DNA of 64,000 nucleotides from Buddleja alternifolia (GCA_019426215.1 CM033400.1:14306568-14370567); one strand, 5' to 3'. Counted from the first letter of the stretch, positions 10,321 to 23,258 are shown. Notes: a model not told the origin generated them from the letters alone. Translations and numbers: made by a program.

Positions 10321-11595
10321 ATCTTGGGTATAGTATGACTATGTGTCGAAGCACATGAGAGACCAAGATGGGATCCATCACTGATTTAGAAAATCAGACA
10401 TTTCCTATGTATTGCTCATTGAATCGATTCAAGGAATATTTGACCAAAGTTTGGCAATCCAAAGAGGCGGAGTGTTTCCCATATGGATTGCATGACTTGA
10501 TATCATGCAATAAAGGAGACATAGTGATTGGGTCGTAAGAGTTTCGACTAAGACATTACTCGAGATACCAATTCCGGAAATTTGATGGACGGATCTTACT
10601 TATGCGAAGATCGTGGTTATCATAGGTTGAGTATCTTGACATCGTTTGTGTCTAGGTCTTCGGGGCCCGGTGCTAGACAGTAACATCGATTTGTAGGTAC
10701 CATGATATTATGATGAATAATACATGGTTTGATTAAATCAAGAAAGATTTAATCTAGTACTTTCTAAATATAGAAAGGTACATTGGCACTTTTGGAAAGT
10801 GTACTTACTACTAGAACATGAACGAGCCTGAAGGGTCACACACTAACTCCTGAGGTTCATACTTAAAAGATATGACTAATCAACTTTGGAAAGTGAGGTG
10901 AAAGTAGGAAATTCTAGGACTTACATAAAGAGGAATATTAATTAATTAGTTGGAGATCAATTAATTAGACTATTTAATTAATCAAGTAAAATTAATTAAT
11001 TAATGGACTAACTAAAGTGCAAGAGTTTATTTAAATAGTAGAGAAATTCAAAAATTAAATAGAATTAAAGAAATAATAGGGTAATAATAATGACGGTTGG
11101 ACTTTAATTATTATGGAATATTTAATTAAATGGTTGGACTTTTTAATTAAATAAGGTGTTAAAATTAAATCAAGTTGGATAAAAAATTTGTATTCCAAGG
11201 CTACGAGGGGCCGAGTGGCGGACGGTCTTATGGGGAGGAATTAATTCCTCTCCAAGTCTTGATCAAGTTGGAATCAAGGAAATATTTTAGGAGAGAAAAT
11301 AGGGAACAAGTTAGCGTGCGAGCTAAGTTATTTGTTTTTAGGAAACTCCTTAATAGATTTTGATTAGGAATAGATGAAAATCAAATATTGAAAATTTTAA
11401 TTTATCTTGACTTCTAATCTAATTAAACCTAGGAGTCTCTCCATAAACATATATGTTAAGAAAAACACACAAACACACACACACTTAATTTTGAGTGAAA
11501 TTTTTGTCCACCGCATAGAAGAAAAGGAGATAAATTTTGTCTTGTTCTTTTGCCAAGAAAACTTGCCCCTCGTCTTTATTTCTAGACAAGGTTTT
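10321..11595 (+). repeat. Block K, LTR-like copia sequence, first copy, left part
   Basis: Non-coding, AT-rich, with phrases typical of plant copia LTRs (for example GGGTCACACACTAA at 10832). From 10960 on it matches 56970-57600. It continues at 26016 after Sirevirus A and ends at about 26437 just after ATTCCGCTGTGCTAACC. Its outer end is not clear. Confidence 0.65.
11591..11595 (+). repeat. Target duplication of Sirevirus A, left
   Basis: GTTTT here and ATTTT at 26011-26015 flank the element, with one mismatch. The second copy of block K has the undisturbed site, AAGGTTTTGCTC, at 57596-57607. Confidence 0.85.
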
Positions 11596-13173
11596 TGTTG
11601 GTCCCAAGTGGCATACGAAAGGGTCTAGAAGGGGGGGGGGGTTGAATAGACCTTGAAGTCTTTTTCGACTTCAAAAAGTTTCGTATTAAAATGGTTTTGG
11701 ACGCTTGAAATGTAGACGCTTGACTGAGCATTTACTTGAAATATAGACGCTTAGGCTAAGCGTCTGATGAAGACTGATTATAGAAAGTTAACTTAGACTT
11801 CAAGATTTGAATACTTTAACCAAGTAGGTTTAAGCGTTCAGTTCTTTAATCAGTGTTAGCACAGCGGAATAATTTTAGAGTCTTCTCTTTTGGAAATCTT
11901 TAGTGTCACAAGTTGTTTCTTAGTTGCTTAGCATTTGATTGTGTTTTACTTAATCAATTTATGCAATGATATGATATATAAGAGAATTGGCTGTAAAGTA
12001 AAAGACACAATATTTGTAAGGTTCGTTGGGTGGTGTAACCCAACTACGTCATTCTTCTCCTTGAACACTTGGAGGCAATCCACTAAAATGATTCTCAAAG
12101 AATCACACAGAATCTTCTACAAATTAGGGAGAGATAGATGTCGATGACTTGAGCTCCTTGTTCACACAGATTTCTGCTCCAAATCACTTCAATCCCCTTG
12201 CTTCTTTCACCCAGAAATAATGCAAGTATCCAACTTCGACTTCACACAGATTGCGAGGCTTGGATGAGGTTTTCTAAACGGTTTGTTTGATTTTGATGAA
12301 GTTCAAACAATTGGAAATATCTCAATAGTAATGTGGTTTCTTCAAAAAAAATGTCTGAGATATTGGTTGACTGTGTCAGGAATTGAAGAAAAGCAAAGAG
12401 AATATTTTCTTGAATATTCTGGCTTTTCTGAGAGTTTAAGGAATGAGACTTCAATGCAACAACAATTTGGCTTGGAAATTGATTGTATATGTGGTTTGTT
12501 GTTGAAGTCCTATTTATAGGCATTCTTGGAGAAAATGTCCATTTGACACATGCACAGGCGCGTGTCTCTCACTTCCGCGAGTGAACAACTTTTGTCTTTT
12601 TTCCTGAAAATATGTTGCACAAAAGTTGGTGCTGCAGTCTATGAATAGTTGACAGTCCAATAGGGTGCCTTCTCCATACGTCTGAAAGTGTTTATCACAT
12701 TTAATGTTCTTATCAGCATTTCAACATTTAATGCATTTGAATTAAATGCTCGTTGGCACTTAATTCGTTGAGAATATTTGCATTAAACTCCTTCCGGACT
12801 TAGAAATAGATTCAGGTGAAATCAGTCATTGATAGACGTTTATCCATCCTTGAATCACTTCTGTCCTATAAGGTGACGCTTGATATAGCTGGTCATTTGG
12901 ACGCTTGGAGACCTTATCTTCATTCAGACTTCAGGCGCTTGAGTCTTCAAACTTTACCACTGATAAACTCACTCAGAAATTATTAGACGCTCAGCCTAAG
13001 ACTACTTAGCCTAACAATCTAGAATAAAAACAAAACAAAGCCTATAAAGCCTATTACAAATCTAACGCTTCAAAGTTTATACATGGTTTCTACTTAAATC
13101 AAGCTTACATATTTTGGGGTCCAACATAAAGTCCTAATTGTCATCATCAAAACATCTAATATGAAATTCCTAA
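11596..13173 (-). repeat. 3' LTR of Sirevirus A
   Basis: On the minus strand it runs from GGAATTTCAT at about 13170 to GGGACCAACA at 11596. The first bases (TGT) and the adjoining polypurine tract are lost: 31 bases net are missing relative to 8131-8170. It contains a G-run (11629-11641) and a TATA box. Confidence 0.88.
12511..12518 (-). promoter_or_regulatory. TATA box of the Sirevirus A 3' LTR
   Basis: CCTATAAATAGG on the minus strand. The same motif stands at the corresponding place in all four Sirevirus LTRs here (25577, 31729, 42515), which supports a core promoter. Confidence 0.7.
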
Positions 13174-13375
13174 TACTCTTTTATAGTTCAAGAGTTAGAC
13201 AGCCAAAATAAAAGTTAGCTTTGGTTAGATAACTTTAGTTAAAGTTAGTTACGCTTCAACGACATGTTTCAGCTGAAAAATGCATTTTATATATATCAAT
13301 GATTACACGCATTTTTACAACTGAACAAAAATTTCGTACGAGACAAGAGTATAGATAATGTAAATCAAAGAAACC

Positions 13376-16300
13376 TTAATGACTTGGTCTAACTTTGTGT
13401 CGCTTGGGCATTTCAGCTCGGATAGGTTCAGTTAGATTATCTTCCAAAGTCATCATCGCTTCATGATCCTTGTCGATTATGAGCTTATTCTCTTCCTTTT
13501 GTCTCTTCTTGAAAGCAGCAAAGTGCTTGTCCCAATCAGTTGGGCCAATACCAATATACCTTACGCAAATTCTAAAAGTTTGGTGAAGTCTGACATCTGC
13601 CTTTCTTCAGCTAAAATTCTTGGATCTGTAGGTTCTGGAATAGATGCTCTTTGAAGAGGGATGTCAAACTGTTCAAGCAGTGCCCGAGAAGGTATTGGTA
13701 GATTTGGATACAGTGCTCTTAGAGGTTCTCTTAGCGTTCTACTAGGCGCTCCAGCAGAATCACTTACCCTAACAGCAATTATCCAAGATGGAAGACTTAG
13801 CGCAGAAGGAGGAGATAGTAGCTGACGCTTCGAAGGCGGAGGAGGTTCTTGAGCACTTGAACTGGACGCTCTCCTCAGCTTTCTTTTTCTTTTCTCTTCC
13901 TCCTTATTGCCATCATCACTCTTCAGAAAATGTTCTGTGAGTAAACTGACCTAATGAGCAATTTGAGACATAGAATCTATAAGATCATCCAGACGCTTGT
14001 CGAAACATTCCTGCAAAGCGAGGATCTTAGCGCTGGTAGCATCATTCAATGAGGTCTCTAAGGAATCTAGACGCTTTTCAATTTTTTCTCTCATGTCTAG
14101 TTGGTTGGCTCGAGTAGCGTCACTCATTTCTTGAAATTCTTTTTGACACTCACCAACAGCCGCTTGAGCAGAACCTTTCATATGACCTATTTGGGATTCA
14201 ATCTTTGCTAAATCGGTCTTAATCCAGTGAAGAGATTCTTCATTCTGAGTAGCGTGATTGCTTATCTCCTCTAATACAGATTTCAGAAAGGTCCAAATGT
14301 TTGACTCACATCCGATGGAACCGCTTGAGGAGTCGGTCGCTTGAATCTGGATTTATGCTTGAGTGAGTCAAGGGGAGCTTGATATGCAGGATCAAAAATT
14401 GTACCGCGTACATCAATTGAGAGATCCTCAGCACTATCAGCAGCAATAGAATCAACGAGTTCAGGAGCGTTAGAAATATCCTCTGGTGGAGACGCTTGAA
14501 CTGGTTCTTCAGTAGACGCTGAAATACTTGAGACTTCTGCTGGTTCAAACACTTCAACAAACTTAGCAGATTCATCTTCAAGCACTGATTCTGGTTGGCG
14601 AAAATCATTGAATTGGAAGTTCCAATTTGCTGCATCGGCAAAAAAAAATTGGAAGCGGCTTCCTTGAACGAATGTGCGAAATGGACTATCTATGGCCCTG
14701 ATGTATATGGGACCAATGATATCCAGCACATGATTTGGGAAGACTTTGGAAGGCGCTTGGTAGATAGAGAAAATTGCATCTGGGTAGTAATCTCTAGAAA
14801 ATCCAATCAATCTATCTGTTGGAAGATGTTGGAGACGTTGAGATTCAGGTACGTATGAATTGTAGTATTCTTCTAGATAAGGATAGATAGCTTGAGCCAG
14901 TTCCTGATTTCTTTCCAACAGTGAGAGGACAAACTCATAATGATTGAGTACCTCTTTGCGAATAGAAGGGAGCAATGGATATCCTCGAAATGAGTAGAGC
15001 ACTGAGCCATTCCATTGTCTAAGATTTGTAGTGAAGATGTTGTCAAAAAGAGATAGGGGAGTCATAATCTTCACCATCAATTTAAGATTATCTTCGCAGT
15101 GGCTTGGAGCGAGACTCAAGCAAGATACGGAAGAACTGCCACTGGTAGATGTTTGAGCATTGAAATGGAGAGGAGTAATGGACAATCTGTGAAGCTCTTG
15201 ACGCAAACACTACTCAATCTGATGTCGAATGATTGGGAGCTTGAGAACAGGTCCAACTCTCTGTTGACGCTTCGTAAGGCAATAATTGGCGAATTGACGC
15301 TTCTTGTCATGCATGCCTATGCCAAATAAGTGGGGAGCTTGAACTAATTTTGTGAAAGTATATCGATGACCCACATACGCTTCGACCCAGTTGACTTCAG
15401 TCAAACAGTAGTCTGGTCCAACATTGACCATAGCTCGAATGCCTTCATGATGAGTATCTCTGATAGATTCAAAGCGATATCTATCAGTGTGATAGTTGGC
15501 ATGCCAGACGCTGTCAAAGTATGCATCAGCTTCAGTCTGCAGCAAATCCATCAGAGATTCGAGACACTCATCGGCATGAACCCCTTTATTCTTCCACAGT
15601 TGAAGAGGATTGGCAGATTTCTTGTTCTCACCATTGTTTGCTATAAGAGGAAAATGTGTGTAACCTTATCTGTTTAAGACTTTCTCAGAAGGGTTGAGAA
15701 ACTCTGGGTGAAAAGGATCATATACTCTGATGTTGTAGTCTCTCGGATCAAACCAGTTGACTTACTGTGCCCATAGTCTAGGTAGTAGGCCAAATCCACA
15801 TTGTACCTAGAAGTTCTACCTCCTTGCTTAGCGGTTAACACTATATCCCTGATCTTATTGTCAGTGTCATTATAACTTGCAGGAATGAAATCTTCTTCGA
15901 GCGCTGGGGGCATATAGTTGATTGAATGATCAATCGTCTTCAGCGTGTCCAGCTTGAAGAAGTGCCTTGGCTTTGTAACATCTTCAGCATCGCTCTGACC
16001 TTCTGAGCGTGCCTCTGTTATAGTCAGAACAGGAATTGATGTTTAAACCTCTTTGGGAGCAGGTTCTTTAGTTGCAATTGCAGCAGCTTCTGCGGCAATG
16101 TCTTTGGAAATAGCCACAACTTCTGTCATCTCAATATGTAAGTGGACGTCTGTTGATGCTTCAGCAACAGCTGGAACTAAAGCTGTAATACATGAACTAT
16201 CCTCTATAAGAGCAGGATCTTCTACAGATGTAGGAATAGAAATGCTGTGGGAAGAAATAAACTTACCCTGAGAACTTGTTTCAACAGCAATTTGAGCGCT

Positions 16301-17488
16301 TGGCTCATCCGCAATTTGAGTGCTTAGCTCAATAGCAGCAGCTTGAGAGCTTGGCTCAACCATCTCAGGCTTCTCAGGAACAGATGAAGCTTGACGCTTG
16401 CTTGTCCTAGGACGCTTAAAGATCTTCTTTACATTGATTCCTTCAATAAGCGTGAGCTTTTGAGCGGCAAGAGCAACAGCTGGTTCCTCAAAGTCTATTT
16501 GTTTAATGATGCCTTCCGACTTTCTTCGCTTGAGAGGTAACTTTTCCTCTACATCCTCAGCAGTTTCCTCATCACTCTTTTGGGGAGAGGGAACAACTTG
16601 AGCCTTGGGCTTTCTGGGAGCCCTCTTCTTTGTTGCAGCCGGATGCTTCACGGCTTCTTCTAGAACTGGACGCTCAGCTTCCTCATCGGACGCTTGACAT
16701 ACTTCCAGACGCTCAGATAGTGGCCTAGCAGCGCCACCAACTTTGGGAGGATTGAAGAGATTACTCAGAATCCTTTGTCCCAGCAACTTGGTCTTATTCA
16801 GCAGTTAACCAGACGAGTATATACACTCTAAGTTGTACAGTAGGTCACTCAGAACAAGCCCATAAGGTTTATTCGGGGTGCTTAAACAGTCCCAAAGCCT
16901 TCTAAAAATATACTCACTCCAGTTGATCTTGATGTTGAGGAGTATCGTCGTCATCATCTGAAATTGTACTGGGTTTACCTTATCAACGGTACCCACTCTG
17001 CATTCTATGATCTTGCTGCAGAAATCAGCCACCAGTTGGTATTTGGATACCAGTTCTTTCTTTTCAAAATACTGTGTGTAGGGTACATCGTCGTAAGCAC
17101 TCATGGTTGTCCATGTTTCCTTGATTTGATCCAAAGTAACGCAGTCCAATGCCTCACCTTCATTTGGGAGATTGAAGTTCTTGGCAATGTAGGCAGCAGA
17201 CAAAATAAATTCCTTGGAAGGCTCCTTCCTGGATAGAGGAATTAAACAAGAGATAGACTTCTTGTCCTCTGAGAGTTCAGCAGTTTTCCAGAAAGTGTCA
17301 ACTTTCGTCGGAAACAGATATGAATATTGAGTCAAGAAAGTTTTAAGCCCAGCCTTGACTACCATGTCCATCATATCTGTCAGGTTGATTTAAGGATGTT
17401 CATAAAGAAATTTCCAATCGACAACAAAGCCTTCAGTAACCTTGATGGTAGGGTCGGCGGAAGTAGCAGAAGATTTCTTTGGTGCCAT
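13376..17488 (-). pseudogene. Sirevirus A ORF3 (env-like), broken
   Basis: A frame of about 1370 codons from ATG at 17488 (MAPKKSSATS) to TAA at 13376-13378. Function is unknown; Sireviruses carry an env-like ORF in this place. Broken by stops at 17390-17392, about 16805, about 16043 and about 15207, and by frameshifts near 15765 and between about 14283 and 14181. The N-terminal 220 residues look globular (MMTTILLNIKINWSEYIF). A basic, alanine and glutamate-rich middle follows. A segment near 14880-14700 (YNSY, DAIFSIY, VLDIIGPIY) is shared with Sirevirus B. The C-terminal part is coiled coil then basic. A donor/acceptor pair at 16266 and 16183 may bound an 84-bp intron matching one in Sirevirus B. 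I see no clear signal peptide or membrane segment. Confidence 0.8.
16183..16266 (-). other. Possible 84-bp intron in Sirevirus A ORF3
   Basis: Donor CTCAGG/GTAAGT and acceptor GTATTACAG/CT on the minus strand. The donor context (CAGGGTAAG) and the phase are the same as in Sirevirus B. Removal joins CAG-GCT, as in B. The stretch is also open in frame, so it could be ordinary coding sequence here. Confidence 0.4.
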
Positions 17489-18350
17489 TTTTAGTGAAAG
17501 AGATGAACTGAAATTTTCTTTTTTCTTTGAGAGAGAGAGAGAAAGTAAAATTTGCAGAAGGCTTTGAGTAAAAGTGAATGATTTGTCTGCCGAAATTGTG
17601 TTTTAAATGACGCAATAATGATTTTTGAAACTTGTGTTCTCTAGTCTCTGTAGGATTTAGACACGTGTAAAGAGTTTTATTCTCAGCCATTAATTCATTA
17701 ACTACGGATGCGAGTTTTGTGTACGAGAGAGAAGGTACATTTGGTAATTCCCATATATAAAGATTTGACATCCGAGTTAAAGTTTTAAAAATGTTTGGCA
17801 TTTTCAGAGTGTAACACACACGCCTGATGGTACACTGACACGTACACAAGCACGTGCTATCTCTGAACCATCATTTTGAAAAAAAAATTATTACCCGCCA
17901 GTTTGATGTGATAGAAGCATGTGAATAGAGTACACAATAGACTGTTGAGTCTATCCACTATTTCAAAAAGCGTGTAAAATTTATGCATGACTTTTAAAAA
18001 CATTTTTATATTAAGTGTTGAATGGAATTGGTTCAACGCTTAACTGATACCACTGGTTGGTATAACACTTCTTGGTATTTATTATAACTGTTGTAATATC
18101 GACGCTTGAGATCAAAGTCCTTTTTTATGTTTGAGCGTCCAATATTTTATGCATAAATAATACTGAGCGCTGATGATCATGCATCTGAAAATTGTGATTA
18201 TTGACACTTACAGTTATATTCAAGTACAATTTTAAGGTTCCCCTTAAATTTGATAACTTGTACAATTTTTTTTTTTAAGAAAATCTTTTAGACATAAATC
18301 AAGTGGATTCCCCCTAAATTATATGTCTAATAAAGTATGATGCAAAATGA
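17489..18350 (-). other. Spacer between pol and ORF3 of Sirevirus A
   Basis: About 860 bp with no gene. It holds a short GA-rich microsatellite near 17530 (read TC on the minus strand), several AGCG/CGCT motifs, and C- and T-rich patches near 18240-18320 that read as purine-rich runs on the minus strand. Confidence 0.6.
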
Positions 18351-20837
18351 TTAAGCATTTAAACCAATCATACCTAATTCATTTCTCAAAGTGGGAAAAC
18401 GTAGTTCGTTGAGCGCTTTGGTGAAGATATCTGCTAATTGTTTGTCAGTTCCAATAAAGTGCATAGAGATATCTTTCTTTTGACCATGGTCACGAAGGAA
18501 ATGGTATCTAATGTCAATATGTTTAGTTCTGGAATGGAGAACGAGGTTTTGAGTCATGGCGAGAGCACTTTGGTTATCACAATGAATGGGGGTTGTATCA
18601 ATGCTGGCTTTTGAAAAGCCTTTACCAATAAGAAAGATAGAGAGAGTGTCATACCATGCTCGGGGTGCTTGCTTAAGCCCATAAAGTGCTTTGTCTAGCT
18701 TGTAAACCATACCCTTACCATGGTTGTTGATGAATCCCGGTGGTTGCTCCACATATACTTCTTCTTGGAGTTTACCATTCAGGAAGGCACTCTTCACGTC
18801 CATCTGATATACCGTAAACTTGTTGAACGTTGCATACGCTAGAAACATGCGGATTGCTTCAAGACGGGCGACAGGAGCATATGTCTCATCAAAGTCAATA
18901 CCCTCTTCTTGGCAATATCCTTGAGCTACGAGTCTGGCCTTGTTTCTTATTACAATGCCATTCTTATCCATCTTGTTTCTATAAACCCATCTAGTTCCAA
19001 TGACTCCTTGGTGAGTTGGTCTTAGTACTAGCGTCCAAACCTTACTACGCTCAAACTGATTAAGCTCTTCTTGCATGGCTTCAATCCAACTTGGATCACT
19101 TAGCGCTTCATCCACTTTCTTAGGTTCCATTTGAGATAGAAAGCTTGCGAACATGGCCTCATTGAATGTAGCGGCTCTAGTCCTAACAGGCGCTCCAATA
19201 TCTTCAATAATTTGCTCAGGTGGATGATCACGCAGCCATAGTCTATCTGGTTGGAAAGGGTTAAGAGGTTGAACAGGCGCTTGACTATCAGACGCTTGAC
19301 TACCTTCTTGCGTAGACGCTTCAAGTTCACAAATCCTTGTTTGCTCTTGATGATCACTCTCTTCATGATCATCAACATTTCTTACATTGTTATCCAGAGT
19401 AACCTCACGAGTAATCTTAGGAGGTGGCATTGAGATCTCATCATCATCGTCACTGTCATCATTAATGGTGACCTTAGACGCTTGATGACATAGATCTTCA
19501 ACTCCTACATCATTTATATTAACCTTACTCGGTTCTTGGTTAGCATCATCAAAAACAACATGAATAGATTCCTCAACCTTCGATTTGATCTTATTTAGGA
19601 TGCAAAAATTCTTTCCATTCTTGGAGTAGCCTAGAAAGATTCCCTCATCCGCTTTAGGATCAAATGTCTTTAGGCTTTGGGATCCATTATTATGGATAAA
19701 GCATTTAGAACCAAAGACGTGAAAATATGAAACATTTGGCTTACGTCCCTTCCATAGTTCATATGAAGTTTTCCCATGCTGTTTGTTGATCATGCAACGG
19801 TTTTGAGTATAACATGCAGTATTGTTCGCTTCGACCCAAAACCTAGGAGCAAGCTTGGACTCTGCTAACATAGTCTTAGCGGCTTCCTTGAGCGTTTTGT
19901 TCCAGCGTTCAGCAACACCTTTCTATTGGGGAGTTCTGGGAGCTGAATACTCATGATGTATTCCATTCTCTCCACAAAAATTCTCAACAATCTTGTTAGT
20001 AAACTCAGTACCTTGATCGCTTCTTATTCTTGCAACCTTAAGATTTTTCAATGTTTGAAGTTGCCGAATAAGCGTTGTTAACTTGTCACATGTCTCATCT
20101 TTGGATGAAAAAAATTCTACCCAAGTAAATCGATAGAAATCATCTACTATCACCAAAGTATACTTGTTACCGCTTACACTGATCGTTTGAACAGGTCCAA
20201 ACAAATCCATGTGAAGTAGTTCAAGTATTTTAGCGGTAGATAGATGAGGTTTTCTCTTGAATGATGACTTGACTTGTTTGCCCATTTGACAAGCGTCACA
20301 AAGGCGATCCTTGTGAAATGGTCCTTTTGGTAATCCCTCTACGAGATTTAGATTTATAAGCTGAGAGATTGTCTTAAAGTTGAGGTGATTCATTTTTCTA
20401 TGCCATAACCAACCCATTTTAGATTCAGTTTTAGCAACAAAACATGTTGGGTTGTTATCAAGTGTTGAACCCCAATCTACCAAATATACGTTGTTAGTTC
20501 TTTTTCCTTTCAATTTAGTAGACTTATTCTTAGCGTCATTTATATAGCAATAGTCGCTTGAGAATATGACTTCAAAGCGTTTATCACAAAATTGACTTAT
20601 GCTTAATAAATTGTGCTTTAAACCCTTAACATAATAAACATCACTTATCATGATGTTCCCCCTATGCACAGTACCTATACCTTTGGTTTTACCTTTGGAG
20701 TTGTCACCAAATACAACCTGAGGACCATTGGCAGTTCGATAGTTAATCAGAAGATCCTTGGAACCAGTCATGTGCCTTGACGATCCACTATCAAAGTACC
20801 ACACAGATGTATCGACTCTAGCTCTAGGTACCTGCAC
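18351..20837 (-). pseudogene. Sirevirus A pol: protease, integrase, deleted RT and RNase H
   Basis: One frame with a single internal stop (TAG, 19923-19925, at TPQ*KGVAER, where families have Q). Order: aspartic protease (WYFDSGSSRHMTG); GAG-pre-integrase with the HHCC finger (GWLWHRKMNHL, CDACQMGK); integrase core with D in HMDLFGP, D in IRSDQGTEF and E in KGVAERWN; a basic C-terminal integrase region with an acidic linker; then RT from [11 protein letters not shown] to [12 protein letters not shown]. There the frame jumps, near 18605-18635, to the end of RNase H ([23 protein letters not shown]). The RT catalytic YVDD box and the first part of RNase H, roughly 250 residues, are gone, yet the frame stays open. 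The element could not replicate itself. Confidence 0.93.
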
Positions 20838-20852
20838 TCAAAAAGGGAAGTT

Positions 20853-21708
20853 CTATCTCTGTTTAGGTACCCATTGTTGCTTGGGTCCTTTAACATTAGT
20901 AACATTATTAGTTTGAATTAGAACTTTAGGAACCCATATTTGCCTAATCTTCATTGTAGGAATATTGGCCTTTTTGGGTTTCACATTGTGTTGTGTGCCT
21001 TTTGGGTGTATAATAATATTCTCGATTATAATAGTAATCATAATCATATTCATAATCATAATCATCATAGTAGCGATAATATGATCTAGACCTCTATGGA
21101 TATTGACGCTGGTATTTCCTGGGCGCTGGCTTAGGGTGCACTTTTGATGCTGGACGCTTAGCACTTGACTTACAGTGATTAGGTTTATCCTTAGCCTTTA
21201 GAGCGTTCGGATGAACCTTTCTTTGTGAATCATTTGCTTTTGCCTTTCCCTTGCCTGAGTCAGCTTTGGCTTTCTCATTTGACCTCGTACCTTTCTCGCT
21301 TGGTTCATTTTGTGTTTGACCTTGTGAACCTTTCTCAACAAAGAAAACACCCTTTCCTTTGTTGTTTGCCGTAACATTAGGTTTGTTTGGTTGTTTACCG
21401 AATTTATTGCATCCTAAACCGGTCTTTTCACCAAACATTCTTGTTACCTCAGTCACATTATCCAACTTTCTTGAAGCTTTTGATAATGATGAGATGAGCT
21501 GCTCTGATTTGACAAGTCTAGCGATCAGATCAACTTCTCTCTTGACTATTATATCAAGATCGCCTTTTAATTAGGTAATCTCACTCTCAAGTGATTGTTT
21601 CTTCTCAATGCATTGTTGCTGAACTTTCAACTCTGCTTTGAGCGTTACTTTATCTCTTGTGAGTGATGAGATAATAGCGAGATCATTTTGATATATTTTG
21701 GCGGCATC
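20853..21708 (-). pseudogene. Sirevirus A gag C-terminal extension (gag to pol linker)
   Basis: Sequence between the gag stop (21709-21711) and pol. Right after the stop the frame reads DAAKIYQND, then a helical, charged coiled-coil-like region (SSLTRDKVTLKAELKVQQQ). It is followed by a basic, low-complexity linker (KGKGVFFVEKGSQ, then K- and S-rich) and an asparagine, tyrosine and aspartate-rich patch. It closely parallels 34014-34849 of Sirevirus B. It has its own extra stop (TAA near 21572) and frameshifts. Confidence 0.75.
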
Positions 21709-23062
21709 TTAACAATCTTTATAATATTCATTAACTTTGTCAAGTAATTCTTCATAAGAGAGAGGGTAAGATATCTCAGTGTTTACCTCAGGAGACACTT
21801 CATCATCTCTGGCCATGAGACAAATAAGCGTTGAGTCATCCACTGACTCATCATCATCACTACTTTCCTCTAAAGACTCCAAATCTTCAGGTGCGGACGC
21901 TGGTTCTGAATCCGCTAGCAAACCTTGTTGACGAAGGTTGCTCCTAAATTGGTTTCTATCCACATAATCCTACCTTGAGGGCTTGGATACATTTGGATAA
22001 GGGCAATTTACCTGGTAGTGCCCTGGTTTCCTGCAATTATAACAAAGGTTAGTTTTCATCTTTTGTTCACTTGTTAACCTTGCAGTGTGTAGTTTTGAGA
22101 CCACGGGCGCTGAGAGATTTAGAGTAGATGCTTGGTATTGAGCAGGCGCTTGGGGTGAAGAAACAGAATACTGAGGCGCTTGGTAATGTTGTTGTACTGG
22201 AGCGGGCGCTTGATATGAACTCTGTCCTTGATGCTTAGGACTATTTCCTTTCTTTTCATATCTTAAGAACTTTCTGAATCTATTCAGCAAGGCCAACTCC
22301 TCTTCCTCACTGATATTTGAAGCTTTTCCTTTATTACCCGATTTACCCTTGATTGATGCTACGAGCGCTCCAGACTCAATTATTGGACTGCTCACTGCAT
22401 CACTAGCTGAATTCAACTCAAACTCAAATGCTTTGAGCTCTGAAAAAGCATCTTCTGGAGTTAGGCGATCCAACATATTTGATTCTTTCATAGCTGTTGT
22501 CTTCATCAAGATTCTACTAGTTAGACTTCTAAAGATTTTAACCACCATTTCTCGGTTCTGTAAATTCATACCCAAAGATGTGAGTTCCGTAACAAGAGCT
22601 GTGAATCTTATGTCCAGTTGCTCTAGAGTCTCATTGGTCAACATCTTAACGCTGTTAAACCTTTCCTTGGCAATGGAAAGTTTGTTCCTTTAATCTGAGC
22701 TGAACCACCATAGATCATGGCTAACTTATCCCAGATTTCCTTAGTTGTGTTGCATGACTTAATCTTGTTGAATAGATTATCATTATCACCAATAGTTGTA
22801 TACAGAGCATTTCGATCAACATTGTCCAAATTTGCTCTTCGACGCTCATCTGGAGACCATTCTTGTTTCGGTTTTTCAACGTAACCATCCGGAGTGTCTT
22901 CCGAGGCTCCAGGCGCTCTTGTGATAACTTTATACATTTTGATTGGCCATCTGAAATAATATCGGACATGTCATCATCACATGAACAGAGATATGTAAAT
23001 TCTTCGACTTTCCATGTGTCATAATTCGACTCAGTCAGTTTAGGAACTTTAGCAAATGCCAT
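21709..23062 (-). pseudogene. Sirevirus A gag, broken
   Basis: Structural particle protein. Starts at ATG 23062 (MAFAKVPKLTESNYDTW) and ends at TAA 21709-21711 (EYYKDC). Contains the copia gag domain (UBN2-like: NKIKSCNTTKEIWDKLAMIYGG) and a CCHC zinc knuckle, CYNCRKPGHYQVNC, with the standard C-X2-C-X4-H-X4-C spacing. Frameshifts near 22935 and 22680, and a TAG just after the knuckle (SKPSR*DYVDRN), break the frame; Sirevirus B has CAA there. The C-terminal acidic region (EDLESLEESSDDD) is kept. Confidence 0.9.
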
Positions 23063-23149
23063 AGAGAAAAAATTTAAAAGCAACTAGATTCTGAAGAAGG
23101 ATCTAAACAAGCAGTTATGCTTGGAAATTTTTTAAATTCAACTTTAACC

Positions 23150-23161
23150 GCTCTGATACCA
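23150..23161 (-). other. Primer binding site of Sirevirus A (tRNA-iMet)
   Basis: TGGTATCAGAGC on the minus strand, two bases after the 5' LTR end. It is complementary to the 3' end of plant initiator tRNA-Met. Confidence 0.92.
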
Positions 23162-23258
23162 CTTGTTGGTCCCAAGTGGCATACGAAAGGGTTTCGTATT
23201 AAAATGGTTTTGGACGCTTGAAATGTAGACACTTGACTGAGCGTTTACTTGAAATATA

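Noticed and set aside
11629..11641. G-runs here and at 50043 and 56823 as assembly errors
   Set aside because: They could be length-uncertain, but two of the three have clear element context (a polypurine tract, a MITE end), so the runs themselves are real.
15560..15680. Second intron in Sirevirus A ORF3 (TTTTCCTCTTATAG acceptor-like)
   Set aside because: The frame change is better explained by a frameshift near 15765; another frame reads on through this point with a single stop, and no good donor is present.
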